Assembly: GCF_030499515.1 (NCBI RefSeq)
Contig: NZ_JASTWJ010000001.1
Location: forward strand, 9,280,001-9,344,000
Direction: 5' to 3'
DNA: 64,000 nt
Origin: Streptomyces sp. DT2A-34
Lineage (GTDB): Bacteria > Actinomycetota > Actinomycetes > Streptomycetales > Streptomycetaceae
The first letter of the stretch is position 1. Each line of letters starts with the position of its first letter. The notes beneath the pieces were generated by a model, which was not told where the DNA came from, ran no database searches, and worked only from the letters and a program-made list of their open reading frames with translations. Both the position numbers and the translations under genes were made by a program. Below, in pieces: positions 44,415-53,290 of this stretch.

Positions 44415-44725
44415 ACAGGCCACATCGGGAGAGCGCGGCCGGTCGTCCCGAGCCGCGCGAGATCCGCGTCGACATCGGCGAGCTGGTCCTGGACGGCTTC
44501 GGTCCGTCCGTGGACCCGCGGCGCGTATCGGCGTCGTTCGAGCGGGAGTTGACCCGTCTCGTACGGGAACACGGCGTGCCGCTGGCCGCGGACGGCACCG
44601 TGTCGGTGGACGGGATGTCGGGACTGCCCCCGATGCCCGCCGGGTTGTCCGCGCGCCGCCTCGGCCAGGAGCTGGCCCGCGCGGTGCACGCGGGGCTTTC
44701 GGGCCGTGGGGAGGTGACGCGATGA
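44405..44725 (+). CDS. small conserved injection-system protein of unknown role
   Basis: A 106-residue protein: a basic start, then REIRVDIGELVLDGFGPSVD, a helix (VSASFERELTRLVREHG) and a second helix ending SARRLGQELARAVHAGL. The IRVDIGELVLDGF phrase recurs in small proteins encoded beside DUF4157 genes, as I recall. It overlaps the ATPase gene upstream and the DUF4157 gene downstream (ATGA), so it is made in fixed ratio with them. It could be a chaperone or adaptor for loading the large protein; this is inference from position only. Confidence 0.7.
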   Translation: MGVNRPHRESAAGRPEPREIRVDIGELVLDGFGPSVDPRRVSASFERELTRLVREHGVPLAADGTVSVDGMSGLPPMPAGLSARRLGQELARAVHAGLSGRGEVTR

Positions 44726-47700
44726 CGTCCTCCGCCGCTCAGGACTCCCAGGCGGCTGACCAGGCCGCCGCCGAGCGCCGCCGCAAACGCAAGGAGCGCG
44801 CGGCGAAGAACCGCGCGCCCGAGCCCAAGAACATCGTTAGCGGCGCCGGGCAGCCGCTGGACGCCGGTGTGCGCCGGGAGCTGGAGGAACAGCTCGGCCA
44901 CGACCTGGGCTCCGTACGCCTGCACACCGACCGCGACGCGCGTGCTCTCACCGGCATGCTGGGTGCGGACGCGGTGGCGGTGGGCCAGGACATCTTTTTC
45001 GGCGAGGGCCAGTACCAGCCGGGCACGGAGCAGGGCCGCGCCCTGCTCGCGCATGAGCTGCTGCACACGATCCAACACCCCTTCGCCAGCGGCACGTTGG
45101 CGGCGGGCCGCGACCTGGGTCAGGTCAGCGCGCCGCACGAGGCGGCCGAGCGCGCCGCCGAGGACACCGCCCAGGCCGTGGCGCGCGGCGAGCAGGCACC
45201 CGAGGTCGCCCCGGAGGCCAACACTCCGGCGTGGATGCGCTACACCACCGTCCACGCCGACCGCAATCGGCTCGAGCACCTCGACCCCGCCACGCTGGTC
45301 GACCGCCTCGCCAACACGGTCATCCGCTCGCTCCGTACCGACCCGACGGACAGCGCGCAGCGCGTGCGCGCCTCCCTGGCCCCGCTCTCGGAGGAGCTTC
45401 AGGAGCGCGTACTGGATCGCCTGGAGCACCGGCTGCTCACCTCCGAGCACGACTTCGTGGTGGACCTGGTCACGGAGATCGACGAGGACGGCCAGGCGGA
45501 GAGCGAGGCCACCGCCCGGCAGCGCGGCCTGCTCGCTCCGGAGGTCGAGGAGGACACCGCCGAGGACGTGCAGGCGGAGCGTGAGAAGGAGCAGGAGGCC
45601 AGCCAGGAGGAGCAGCGGCGCACCGAGCGGACGGGGCCCGCTCCCGGCCCGGAGAAGCAGTCCGTGGACGGGTCCGGGTCCGGGGACACGGCTCCCGCCG
45701 CGGGCAGTACGCCGGAGAACGCGGGCGGCACCATCCCGCAGGGCGGCACTCCGGGCGCGGACGCCGGGAAGGCGGAGGACGAGAAGGAGTCCGACCCGCG
45801 GACGGGTGGGGACGCGTCCAGCCCCAAGGGGGACGGGGAGCAGCCCACTTCGCCGGCCGCGCAGTCGGAGCGGAAGTCGGGGCAGCAGCAGGGGTCCCAG
45901 GATGCCGCGGTCGGCGGGAACGCCGGAGCGCAGGCGGCCGGGAAGCAGGACGCGAAGTCCGGCGCGGAGAAGAGCGGGCAGCAGGGGCAACAGCAGGACA
46001 AGGGGGACAAGGGGAAGCAGGGCGGCGGGAAGGACGGCGACCGGGCCGAGGCGAAGCAGGCCGAGGAGAAGGCCAAGAAGGAAGCCGGCCAGGAGGAGGC
46101 GGCCGGCCCCGGATCCGACGCCGACGCCGAGGACGAGGCCGCCAAGGCCCGCGAGAGCGCCGCCGCGGCCGAGGAGGCCAAGCAGGACGCGCCGGGCCGC
46201 GACGAGGGCAGCCCCACGGCCACAGGGAAGGACGACGGGTTCCCTGGCCGCGCCAGCACGCTGGACGGGGCCCGCGCCCAGGACCAGGAAGGCGAGGAGG
46301 AGCGGGAGTCCACCGTCCAGGGCGGCGACTCCGAGGTGGAGGTCGGCGGCGGGGAGCCGAGCGCCTGGGACATCAAACTCAGGCCGGAGGACTTCCTTCC
46401 CGAGCAGGACCTCGACGTGTCGAGCGTGCCGACCTCCGACCAGATCGACGAGTCCGCCGGGAACTCCGCCCCGCCCACTCCCTCCTTCTCTGCCCCGCCG
46501 CCGACCAGGGCCGAAAAGGTGCAGGCACAGCGCCAGCAGGAGGACGAGGAGGACGCCGAGCGCGAGGCGGCGGCGGAGAAGGACGACCCGGGCACCGACG
46601 ACTCCCCGCCCGTGCCGGGCGCCGAGGAGGAGGCGGCGGAGCAGGGCCGCCGTACGGAGAGCGAGCTCGACCCCGAGGAGAAGTCCGAGCCGAAGCCCGG
46701 ACCGGGCGTGGCTTCCAAGGACCCCAAACTGGGCGACGACCCCAAGGCGGGTCCGGCCGCGGCCGAGGCCAACACGCAGGAGGCCAAGGACCGTTCGAAG
46801 GAGACCGGCGGCGGTACGGCCGAGCAGGCCGCCAAGGACGAGAAGGGCACGCCGACCGCGGGCGGACCGGGCGACAAGGCGTCGGGCGGCGACAAGGGCT
46901 CCGCGCAGTCCCGCTCCGACACCTCGGCCAACGAGTCCCCGTCGGGCACCGCCAAGACGGGTGCCGAGGGGGAGAAGGCGGCCTCCGCCGAGGGCGCGAC
47001 GGGAGCGGCGAAGGCCGAGGAGTCCCCAGGCCCGCAGGAGTCGAAGGGACCCAAGGACCAGGGCGGGAGCGGCACTTCGGACGGGTCCGCGTCCGGCGGC
47101 GGGACGACCGACTCCGACAGCTCGGCCGATACGGGTACGACACCGTCGTCCGGCTCGACCTCCGGCCAGTCCGCGGACAGTGACAACTCAGGCTCGTCGA
47201 GCACGACGAGTTCGGGCTCGCGCACGGAGTCCCGCTCTTCCTCCCGTACGGAGAAGCAGAGCCCGAGGGCCCAGGAAGCGCGGACGGAGAAGCCGAAGGA
47301 GCAGGCACCGCAGCCGGAGAGCAGGGCCGACTCCAGTGGCGGGGACGACTCCGGCTCCCGGTCCGCTCCCGCGCCGGCACGCGGTGGCGGTGGCGCCTCG
47401 AAGGGCGGCGGCTCCAAGGGTGGAGGCAAGGCCTCCGCGGCCAAGGGGAAGAAGGCGGCCAAGGCGGCGCCGGACCTCTCCGGTGGCTCCCCCGAGGAGG
47501 GCCTTGCCACCGCGTCGAACCTCAAGCCGCACCAGGCCGTCGAGGCGATGGACAGCGTCGGCGGAGCCGTGGACAAGGACGTCGGCAAGGAACACAAGCA
47601 GCTGGCGTCCAAGCCGCCCGCCATGGACCGTCCCACCGGTGCCCCGAAGACACTGCACGGTAAGCCGGACGCCGAGGAAGCGGCACAGTACAACGAGGAC

Positions 47701-50700
47701 AAGGCCGCGCGCGCCGAGGACGCCGAGGACGAGAAGGCCGAGGTCAAGGGCGAGAAGAAGCCGGAAGGCAAGATCGACGCCGAGGAGATGGAGGAGCCGG
47801 ACTTCTTCGACCAGGTCGGCATGATGGTGGGCTACGCCATCGGTGGCATCGGCGACTGGCTCGGCTTCGATGTGACGGCGGAGGACCTGGCCGCCCAGTT
47901 CGCCGGCATGCCCACCAAGGACGAGGCCATGAAGGAGGCGCAGAACGGCACTGCGCCGGGCGTCGACATGAAGGGCCAGGCCGACGACAAGGCCGAGGAG
48001 CAGGGCGGCAACACCGACGACAAGAGCCAGGAGGCCGCCGAGACCGGCGCCGATGACGCCGGTCGCAAGATGGGCGAGGACCAGGTCTACCCGGACGCGC
48101 CGAAGGAACGGCTCGAAGGGAAGGTGCCTGCCGAGCAGGGCGGCAAGTCGCGCGTCGGCGGCGGCGGTGCGGGCACCGGTGCCGTACCGCCCGAAGCGGC
48201 CTCGGAAGTGGCCGAGCACGAGCGCAAGCCGCAGTTCAAGAAGGCGCTCAGTGACGGCCGCCAGGACATGGGCAAGGGCCGGGAGAAGAAGACCCAGGAC
48301 ACCCGTACGTCCCAGGAGAAGCACAAGCGGCAGGTCGACAAGGAAGTCCAGTCCAACACCAAGGAGCAGACGGGCAAGCGCGAGGGCGTCCTGACGGACG
48401 TGGACAAGCAGCGCTCCGACTGGACCAAGGAGCAGGACGACGAGCTGAAGAAGCTCGGAACGAAGAAGTCCGACCGCGAGAAGAAGATCCGCGACGACGT
48501 CAAGAAGGAAGAAGAGGACACCGACAAGGACGTCGACAAGGAGAAGGAAACCAGCGACAAGGACGTCAAGGACAAGGGCACCAAGGCCGAGGAGGACGCG
48601 GAGAAGAAGAAGGACGAGAAGGTCGACGACTCCAAGGGCTGGTTGTCCAAGACGCTCGAATGGATCAAAGAGAAGTTCATCGAGCTGCGGGACAAGGTCG
48701 TCCAGATCATCAAGGACGCCCGCGAGGCGATCGTCGAGGCGCTGAAGAACTTCAAGGAGACGGTCGAGGGCTGGATCAACGCGGCCCGCGAGGGCATCGT
48801 CGAGATGATCAAGAAGTTCATCGAGGACCTGATCGAGTTCGTCACGTCCTTGGTGGAAGCGGTCATCGAAATCGCCCGCCGTATCCGCAAGTTCATCACG
48901 GACCTGATCAACGCGGCGCTCGCGTTCGTCACCCAGCTCGCCGCGGCGCTGAAGCAGATCATGAAGGATCTGCTGGAGTCCATCGCGAAACTTCTCAGTG
49001 ACATCCTGAACGTCCTGAAGAAGATGCTCCTCGACGTCCTGAAGGCCTGCAAGGACGCCCTCAAGGCGGTCCTCGACTTCGCGACGAAGTTCATCGCCGC
49101 CTTCGGCGAGTTCATGATGATCCTGGTCGACATCCTGTCCGACCCCGGCGGCTGGCTGAGCGGCGCGAAGAACTCCGCGTACGACGGTGCGAAGAACCAC
49201 CTCTTCAACGAGGTCAAGAGCGCCGTGAAGCAGTGGTTCAACGACAAGGTCAAGGAGATCACCGGCCTGACCGAAGCCGTTTGGAACAAGCTCATGAAGG
49301 GCGGCTGGACCCTAGAGAAGATCGCCAAGGAGGTGTGGGACGCGATCGTCCCCCAACTCCCCTTCATCATCGGCGAGATCGTCATCACAAAGGTCCTGGC
49401 GAAGCTGATCCCCGGCGCCGGCTGGGGCGCGGCCATCCTGGAGGCCATCCAGGCCGCGATCGGCTCCCTCGGCGAGATCCTCAAGGCCATCGGCGCGGTC
49501 ATCACGTGGCTCAAGTCCGTACGCCAGGGCGGCGCGGGCGTCCTCTTCGCCAAGGCGATCGCGGCGGGCATCGTGGTCCTGCTGGAGATGGCCTACGAGT
49601 TGATCCTCAGCGGGATCGGCAAGTACGTGTCGAAGGTGGGCACGCGGCTGAAGGGCGTGGCCGCGAACCTGGGCAAGGACAAGGGCGGCGGCACGGACAA
49701 GGGGAAGGACGGCGGGGGCGACCCGCCGGCTTCCAACAAGGACAAACCCTCGTCGACTCCCGAAAAGACGCAGACGCCCCCGGCCAAGGTCACGCCCCCG
49801 ACGAAGCCCAAGGACACGGGCGGCCCCGGAAAGCCGAAGGACCAGGGCGCTCCCGCCAAGCCCAAGGACAAGGACGCACCGGGCAAGCCCCAGGACAAGA
49901 AGCCGGCGACGACGAAGCCCGGAAAGCCGAAGGACAAGGACACCGACGCCCCGTCCCCCACGCCGACGAACCCCAAGGGCCCCACGAACAAGCCCGGTAA
50001 GGACAACGGCAAGCCCGACGACAAGAAGAACAACACCCCGAGCGACACGTCCACGAAGCCGACGCCCCCGACGTCCAAGGACAAGAACGGCAATCCGAAG
50101 GACAAGGACCAGCAGCCGGACAAGGACAAGCAGGACACCAAGCCGACTCCACCGGCGAAGCCCAAGCAGGACCCGGGCAAGAAGGACGGGCCTGACGGCA
50201 CGAAGAAGGACGAGAACAAGGGCGACGAGAACAAGAGCCCAGACCCCAACAACAAGCGTCCCGATCCCGACTCCAAGAAGGACTCCGACTCCGAAGGCGG
50301 AGGCAAGAAGGACGGCGACGGCAAGGGCAAGAACGACGGCTCGTCACGCCCCCGCCCCGACAAGGACGGCCCCGGCAAGCCCAAGTCCGAGGGGGAGAAG
50401 GACAAGAAGGAGAAGGAAGAGGAGGACCCCAAGAACGACAGCCTCCAGCTGAAACTGCAGAAGATCCATCGGCGTCTCAAGCCAAAACTGGACCAGGGCA
50501 TTCCCGAGTCCACCCATCTGCAACTGCTGACAGAATTCCGCCTCTTCTACGGATTGAGCCGGCTCTGGAAAGAGGGCGGAGACACGTTCAGGATCTGGGG
50601 CAAAGCGAGTCCGCCGCAACCAGGCCCGACTACGGGTGTCCACGTGGATCAGGGTGACCAAGACAGAAGCGGACCACTGGAGTTCCCGGATGCAGACCCG

Positions 50701-51501
50701 AGGAGCCGGTTCAAGGACGGAGATGTCCCCAATAGTTTTACGCACAGATTCATCGAAAAGAAGTGGGCGGCGAAAGGGGAAGGGCCCATCCAGGGCACGG
50801 CCCGCAAGAAGATAAGAGGCTTCAATTACATCCTTGCCAAGAATGCTCACGGCAAGGACCTGAGGGAACCGCACGGCAGCCCCTATCAATGGGATGCGAT
50901 GCATCTGCTCCCGAAGGAACTCGGAGGCCCGAAGCTTGGTACAAACTTCGTCCCGGCACCTCACCACAAAAACCAGGATTTCTACAACGCCTTCGAGCAT
51001 TCCGCAGCCAAGAAATTCGGATCGATATCCGATGGCAAGGAGGTGGGATCCTACGCGATAGACCTCTCTCGCTACGAGGGGCCGGCGTCAGGATATGTCA
51101 ATAACGTATACCCTGAAGGATTTCCGCGAACACTGCGAGGCCGGTGGGCAACCTACAAGCACAAGGGGACCGGCAGTGGAAAGAGCCGCAGTGAGTGGAA
51201 GCGAGGGCCCGAGACGTTCTCCAAGGTGGTCAGGTTCGACCCACCGCCACTGCAACAGCGCCCGGCCCCCAATATCAACCAAGAACAGGGCATGAGGAAT
51301 ATCCAGGCAGCCATCGGATATAACGAGGACCTCATCAATGCGGTACTCAACCTCAGGGTGGAGCGGGAATTCTCCGACATTACGGACATGAAGAAAAGGC
51401 TGAGGGGCTATATGATTCCGGGAGGGCACGGCAAGATTGAAGAGAAGTACATCAAGAGGGTCGAGAGGTACAGCAAGGCTGGACGGTTCACGTTCACGTA
51501 G
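44722..51501 (+). CDS. giant DUF4157 effector with C-terminal His-Me-finger-like nuclease
   Basis: A 2259-residue protein. Residues about 45-125 are the DUF4157 (eCIS core) domain with the zinc protease motif HELLH (111-115). Residues about 270-1300 are disordered and rich in Glu, Lys, Gly and Ser. Residues about 1306-1480 form long amphipathic helices (WIKEKFIELRDKVVQIIKD and similar). Residues about 1545-1640 are hydrophobic and Gly-rich, like a membrane-insertion segment. Residues about 1653-1907 are a Lys/Pro/Asp linker. The last 350 residues include QWDAMHLLPKELGG (His2061) and GTNFVPAPHHKN (Asn2075), resembling a His-Me-finger or HNH-type nuclease. GC drops in this end. It is most likely a polymorphic toxin carried by the particle. 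Confidence 0.9.
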   Translation: MTSSAAQDSQAADQAAAERRRKRKERAAKNRAPEPKNIVSGAGQPLDAGVRRELEEQLGHDLGSVRLHTDRDARALTGMLGADAVAVGQDIFFGEGQYQPGTEQGRALLAHELLHTIQHPFASGTLAAGRDLGQVSAPHEAAERAAEDTAQAVARGEQAPEVAPEANTPAWMRYTTVHADRNRLEHLDPATLVDRLANTVIRSLRTDPTDSAQRVRASLAPLSEELQERVLDRLEHRLLTSEHDFVVDLVTEIDEDGQAESEATARQRGLLAPEVEEDTAEDVQAEREKEQEASQEEQRRTERTGPAPGPEKQSVDGSGSGDTAPAAGSTPENAGGTIPQGGTPGADAGKAEDEKESDPRTGGDASSPKGDGEQPTSPAAQSERKSGQQQGSQDAAVGGNAGAQAAGKQDAKSGAEKSGQQGQQQDKGDKGKQGGGKDGDRAEAKQAEEKAKKEAGQEEAAGPGSDADAEDEAAKARESAAAAEEAKQDAPGRDEGSPTATGKDDGFPGRASTLDGARAQDQEGEEERESTVQGGDSEVEVGGGEPSAWDIKLRPEDFLPEQDLDVSSVPTSDQIDESAGNSAPPTPSFSAPPPTRAEKVQAQRQQEDEEDAEREAAAEKDDPGTDDSPPVPGAEEEAAEQGRRTESELDPEEKSEPKPGPGVASKDPKLGDDPKAGPAAAEANTQEAKDRSKETGGGTAEQAAKDEKGTPTAGGPGDKASGGDKGSAQSRSDTSANESPSGTAKTGAEGEKAASAEGATGAAKAEESPGPQESKGPKDQGGSGTSDGSASGGGTTDSDSSADTGTTPSSGSTSGQSADSDNSGSSSTTSSGSRTESRSSSRTEKQSPRAQEARTEKPKEQAPQPESRADSSGGDDSGSRSAPAPARGGGGASKGGGSKGGGKASAAKGKKAAKAAPDLSGGSPEEGLATASNLKPHQAVEAMDSVGGAVDKDVGKEHKQLASKPPAMDRPTGAPKTLHGKPDAEEAAQYNEDKAARAEDAEDEKAEVKGEKKPEGKIDAEEMEEPDFFDQVGMMVGYAIGGIGDWLGFDVTAEDLAAQFAGMPTKDEAMKEAQNGTAPGVDMKGQADDKAEEQGGNTDDKSQEAAETGADDAGRKMGEDQVYPDAPKERLEGKVPAEQGGKSRVGGGGAGTGAVPPEAASEVAEHERKPQFKKALSDGRQDMGKGREKKTQDTRTSQEKHKRQVDKEVQSNTKEQTGKREGVLTDVDKQRSDWTKEQDDELKKLGTKKSDREKKIRDDVKKEEEDTDKDVDKEKETSDKDVKDKGTKAEEDAEKKKDEKVDDSKGWLSKTLEWIKEKFIELRDKVVQIIKDAREAIVEALKNFKETVEGWINAAREGIVEMIKKFIEDLIEFVTSLVEAVIEIARRIRKFITDLINAALAFVTQLAAALKQIMKDLLESIAKLLSDILNVLKKMLLDVLKACKDALKAVLDFATKFIAAFGEFMMILVDILSDPGGWLSGAKNSAYDGAKNHLFNEVKSAVKQWFNDKVKEITGLTEAVWNKLMKGGWTLEKIAKEVWDAIVPQLPFIIGEIVITKVLAKLIPGAGWGAAILEAIQAAIGSLGEILKAIGAVITWLKSVRQGGAGVLFAKAIAAGIVVLLEMAYELILSGIGKYVSKVGTRLKGVAANLGKDKGGGTDKGKDGGGDPPASNKDKPSSTPEKTQTPPAKVTPPTKPKDTGGPGKPKDQGAPAKPKDKDAPGKPQDKKPATTKPGKPKDKDTDAPSPTPTNPKGPTNKPGKDNGKPDDKKNNTPSDTSTKPTPPTSKDKNGNPKDKDQQPDKDKQDTKPTPPAKPKQDPGKKDGPDGTKKDENKGDENKSPDPNNKRPDPDSKKDSDSEGGGKKDGDGKGKNDGSSRPRPDKDGPGKPKSEGEKDKKEKEEEDPKNDSLQLKLQKIHRRLKPKLDQGIPESTHLQLLTEFRLFYGLSRLWKEGGDTFRIWGKASPPQPGPTTGVHVDQGDQDRSGPLEFPDADPRSRFKDGDVPNSFTHRFIEKKWAAKGEGPIQGTARKKIRGFNYILAKNAHGKDLREPHGSPYQWDAMHLLPKELGGPKLGTNFVPAPHHKNQDFYNAFEHSAAKKFGSISDGKEVGSYAIDLSRYEGPASGYVNNVYPEGFPRTLRGRWATYKHKGTGSGKSRSEWKRGPETFSKVVRFDPPPLQQRPAPNINQEQGMRNIQAAIGYNEDLINAVLNLRVEREFSDITDMKKRLRGYMIPGGHGKIEEKYIKRVERYSKAGRFTFT

Positions 51502-51518
51502 TCGAAGGGAGGTCCGGC

Positions 51519-52223
51519 GTGCGCACACCAAACTCGCTTGAAAAGCGTCACCTGGCGTCGTTGAAGAGCTTGCGCGAACACGATGACATTCACCTGACGG
51601 AGGAACGACGCACCAAGATCGGCCCCAGCTTCTCCGAGCTCGTACCGTTTTCCAAGTTCGAGCGGGAGTGGAACGAACTGCATCTGGATCCTGACGCCTT
51701 CGAGGGCGCGCTCAGGTTCGCGATCGGGGCATCCTGGGGTTTTTCGGCATCCGGCGAAGAGCTGGCCGGAGAGTACAGCATCCCTTCACCGCTGGAAATC
51801 ATGATGCAGCACGCCAGTCCGCTCGCACGGTCCTTGAAAGACCCCTTTCAGCGCGCCTTCGCAGCCCAGCTCCGCGCCATGGACAGCGACGCTTTCGCAG
51901 GCGGCGGATTCACCACCTATGTGCGCATGGACCCCACCACACCGCATCAAGAGATCTGGTTCAACGAACTCTTGGGTATCGGCGGTCCGCCCCATCCCTA
52001 TGGCTTTGTCAAGCTGAATCTCTCGTATAAAAAGTACTTGGAAACCCTGGTGCTCACAAAAGGCATTTACGGCTGGCAGTATCTGTTTTCCGACATTTCC
52101 TTCAATGATTCCGCGATCCGGCACCACAGGGAGGGGCTCAGCAGGGGCCTGCAAGTTTTCCCCGACATGTTCCCCGATCACGATTTCACGGAACTGCAGC
52201 AACGCCTGGAGGCCCGCCTGTGA
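51519..52223 (+). CDS. candidate immunity protein to the DUF4157 toxin
   Basis: A 234-residue soluble protein with no family I recognise. It has no signal peptide or membrane helix; the N-terminus is charged (EKRHLASLKSLREHDD), and the centre has aromatic segments (FEREWNELHLD, GGFTTYVRMDP). Sampled 60-base lines run from 45 to 63 percent GC, against 67-78 percent in two sampled lines of the baseplate genes. The 3' end of the toxin gene shows the same low GC. GTG 51519 follows GGGAGG at 6 bases, 17 bases after the toxin stop; its TGA overlaps the next GTG. Position and composition fit an immunity gene; there is no direct evidence of binding. Confidence 0.6.
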   Translation: MRTPNSLEKRHLASLKSLREHDDIHLTEERRTKIGPSFSELVPFSKFEREWNELHLDPDAFEGALRFAIGASWGFSASGEELAGEYSIPSPLEIMMQHASPLARSLKDPFQRAFAAQLRAMDSDAFAGGGFTTYVRMDPTTPHQEIWFNELLGIGGPPHPYGFVKLNLSYKKYLETLVLTKGIYGWQYLFSDISFNDSAIRHHREGLSRGLQVFPDMFPDHDFTELQQRLEARL

Positions 52224-52906
52224 CCCGCTACGCCGACATCCCCAAACCCATCCGCTCCGGAATAGTCCTTGTAGACCCCGAACTAGGCACCCCCCAACGC
52301 ATCATCGTGCTCCAGTTCAACCCCGACACCCTGGAACGCAGCCTCTCGCCCCAGTCCGCAGGAGGCAGCGGCGATTCCGGTGGAGGAGGCAGCGGGAACG
52401 GGGACAGAAACGAGGCCCTCCGCCTCAAGGGCCCCGCCCAGGAGACCTGGAAGTTCACCGCCGAGATCGACGCCACCGACCAGTTCGAGATCGCCGCACC
52501 CGACGGCATCCACCCCCAACTGGCCGTGCTCGAAATGCTCGTGCAGCCGACCTCCTCCCAACTCCGCGAAGCAAGTCGGCAGTCGCAGAAGGGGACCATC
52601 GAGATCTCGCCCATCGAGATGCCGCTCACCCTTTTCACCTGGGGCAGCAAACGCGTCATGCCCGTGCGGCTCACCGAGCTGTCCATCAACGAGTCCGCGT
52701 TCGACGTCAATCTGAATCCGATCCGGGCCTCGCTCAGCATCGGGCTCAAGGTGCTCACCGTGAGCGATCTGCCGATGGGGCACCCGGGTGCCGAGTTGTA
52801 CTACGCGCATCTCGCGCAGAAGGAGCGCCTCGCCGCCGCCGCGCGCACCGCGGGGATCGGGTCGCTGGGGCTCGGCTCCGGCGGCATCGGGGTGGGAAGG
52901 GGCTGA
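52220..52906 (+). CDS. injection system tube-initiator protein (CIS_tube domain)
   Basis: A 228-residue protein with the CIS_tube/LysM-adjacent N-terminal domain: SGIVLVDPELGTPQRIIVLQ then FNPDTLERSLSPQ, TWKFTAEIDATDQFE, and SINESAFDVNLNPIRASLSI. Such proteins (part of Pvc7/Afp7 in other loci) form the first tube-like ring on the baseplate hub. A Gly/Ser-rich insert occupies about residues 47-62. Its GTG overlaps the TGA of the preceding low-GC gene (GTGA). The last 20 residues are Gly-rich and probably disordered. Confidence 0.9.
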   Translation: MTRYADIPKPIRSGIVLVDPELGTPQRIIVLQFNPDTLERSLSPQSAGGSGDSGGGGSGNGDRNEALRLKGPAQETWKFTAEIDATDQFEIAAPDGIHPQLAVLEMLVQPTSSQLREASRQSQKGTIEISPIEMPLTLFTWGSKRVMPVRLTELSINESAFDVNLNPIRASLSIGLKVLTVSDLPMGHPGAELYYAHLAQKERLAAAARTAGIGSLGLGSGGIGVGRG

Positions 52907-52918
52907 GGGGCGAAAACC

Positions 52919-53290
52919 ATGGCTGACATCGAGCCGTACGAGAACGCGCTTGACGCGATACCGGGAGCCCACCCGTACCCCCGGACGAGCCGGTACCACG
53001 ATGCCGAGATCGGCGTGCACCGGCTGCCGGACGGGACCGAGGTCCGGTACGCCAAGCGACGGTTGCTGCCTCCGATCGAGGAGGCGGGCGACGACACGCA
53101 GACGCATATCGTCCGTACCGGTGAGCGGCCCGACCTGCTCGGGCAGCGTTACTTCGGCGACCCCGGCCAGTGGTGGCAGATCGCCGACGCCAACCCGGTA
53201 CTGGATCCGCGGGAACTCACCGACGAGCCCGGTCGCGAGGTCGAGGTGCCGCTCGCCGGGCACTTCCGGCAGGGAGTGCGGCGTGGCTGA
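52919..53290 (+). CDS. small LysM-like baseplate protein
   Basis: A 123-residue protein: a Tyr/Pro-rich N-terminus (HPYPRTSRYHDAEIG), then a LysM-like or gp53-like domain (IVRTGERPDLLGQRYFGDPG, WWQIADANPVLDP). In Photorhabdus systems this domain is fused to the tube initiator in Pvc7; here the two are separate genes 12 bases apart. It probably links hub and wedges in the baseplate. Its stop lies 8 bases inside the next gene. Confidence 0.88.
   Translation: MADIEPYENALDAIPGAHPYPRTSRYHDAEIGVHRLPDGTEVRYAKRRLLPPIEEAGDDTQTHIVRTGERPDLLGQRYFGDPGQWWQIADANPVLDPRELTDEPGREVEVPLAGHFRQGVRRG

Noticed and set aside
45540..50440. Frameshift or assembly artefact in the low-complexity middle of the giant gene
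   Set aside because: The frame is continuous over 2259 codons with consistent third-position GC and correct domains at both ends.
49680..50440. CRISPR-like or tandem DNA repeat
   Set aside because: The repetition is at the protein level (Lys/Pro/Asp linker) with irregular units and no spacers.
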